Origin: an uncultured euryarchaeote
Lineage (GTDB): Archaea; Thermoplasmatota; Poseidoniia; Poseidoniales; Poseidoniaceae
Direction of reading: 5' to 3'
NCBI GenBank assembly: GCA_937881505.1
Contig: CALGEM010000173.1
Coordinates: 1-13,307, forward strand
DNA length: 13,307 bases
This document shows, piece by piece, positions 12,887-13,307 of this stretch. Made by a program: the position numbers and the translations under genes. Under the pieces are notes generated by a model that was given only the letters and a program-made list of their open reading frames with translations, searched no databases and was not told the origin of the DNA. The first letter of the stretch is position 1, and each line of letters begins with the position of its first letter.

Positions 12887-13307
12887 ATGGACATCTTTTC
12901 CAGCGGACCCAACACGGGAAATCTGGTCGTAACGGCCGGCCTCGTCGTGTTCCTCTTGGTGATGTCATCGCGTGCCAAGATGTTGGACTCCATGGGGTCG
13001 AAAGTGGCGGCCGGCTTGGGCCTCATCGTCGGAGGTTTGGGCCACTGGACATGGTTGCTGATTCTCCTAGGGTTCTTACTCAGTTCACACAAAGCCACGA
13101 AATGGCGCTTTGAGGAAAAGAAAGCCCTCGGCCTCAGTGAGTCAAGCGATGGCCACCGAGGCTGGACCAACGTGGTCGCCAACGGTGCCATTCCCGGGCT
13201 GATTTGCATCTACGCCTATCTTTCCGATGATTGGACCACCGTCGTTTGGGTCTTCGGAGCAGCGGTGGCTGTGGCGGCAAGCGATACCTTTGCCAGCGAA
13301 ATCGGTT
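12887..13307 (+). CDS. DUF92 / VTE6-like integral membrane protein, N-terminal 140 residues
   Basis: The frame from ATG 12887 is open to the window end and gives 140 residues. Hydrophobic segments lie at about 12-26, 38-65, 100-112 and 117-131. RGWTNVVANGAIPG (91-104) and the run ending SDTFASEIG (132-140) are hallmarks of DUF92 (TIGR00297/TMEM19 family). The plant and cyanobacterial member VTE6 is a phytyl-phosphate kinase that makes phytyl diphosphate. An archaeal homologue could phosphorylate a prenyl phosphate, for example in lipid salvage, but that is inference. It follows the PrsW gene by 90 bases on the same strand, so the pair may be co-transcribed. The C-terminal half is outside the window. 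Confidence 0.85.
   Translation, partial: MDIFSSGPNTGNLVVTAGLVVFLLVMSSRAKMLDSMGSKVAAGLGLIVGGLGHWTWLLILLGFLLSSHKATKWRFEEKKALGLSESSDGHRGWTNVVANGAIPGLICIYAYLSDDWTTVVWVFGAAVAVAASDTFASEIG

Overview
This window most likely comes from a marine Thermoplasmatota archaeon of the Marine Group II (Poseidoniales) type. That is an inference from several signs together. Starts mix apparently leaderless genes (a TATA-like box about 25 bases before the ATG) with GGTGA/GGTGG Shine-Dalgarno starts. There are large Asn-rich, sequon-rich surface proteins with a single C-terminal anchor, a very long RCC1/cysteine-repeat/calcium-loop protein, and membrane families (PrsW, DUF92) common in archaea. No rRNA or ribosomal protein gene is present to fix the taxonomy.

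Layout, left to right. Bases 1-53 hold the 5' part of a tRNA-Arg(TCT) on the minus strand, cut by the window edge. A low-GC SprT-like zinc metallopeptidase gene (100-705, minus) lies between it and a complete tRNA-Ala(GGC) (739-814, plus). Next is a YHYH-domain surface protein (825-2675, minus), divergent from msrA (about 2771-3292, plus). A small two-helix membrane protein (3332-3577, minus) follows, then an ALDH4A1-type glutamate semialdehyde dehydrogenase, pruA (3708-5339, plus). Its stop lies 7 bases from the stop of an 1800-residue type I membrane protein (5347-10749, minus). A second small two-helix membrane protein (10869-11177, minus) is divergent from a PrsW-family intramembrane protease (about 11348-12796, plus). 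The start of a DUF92/VTE6-like membrane protein (12887 to the window end, plus) closes the window. No stretch over 300 bases lacks a gene.

How the genes fit together. Six of the eight complete protein genes are envelope-associated or act on proteins: two anchored surface proteins, two small membrane proteins, an intramembrane protease and methionine sulfoxide reductase. The metabolic gene is pruA (proline to glutamate), and no proline dehydrogenase is visible. Strand changes are frequent, so there is little evidence of operons beyond a possible prsW-DUF92 pair.

The most striking object is the 1800-residue protein. It has a signal peptide, 14 RCC1-type repeats (enough for two seven-bladed propellers) each with its own cysteine pair, an acidic calcium-loop linker, about 20 ephrin-receptor-like cysteine repeats, thrombospondin type 3-like calcium loops, one transmembrane helix, and a cytoplasmic tail with a Trp-rich module and an acidic end. 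This is a receptor-like layout in an apparent archaeon. Its function is unknown.
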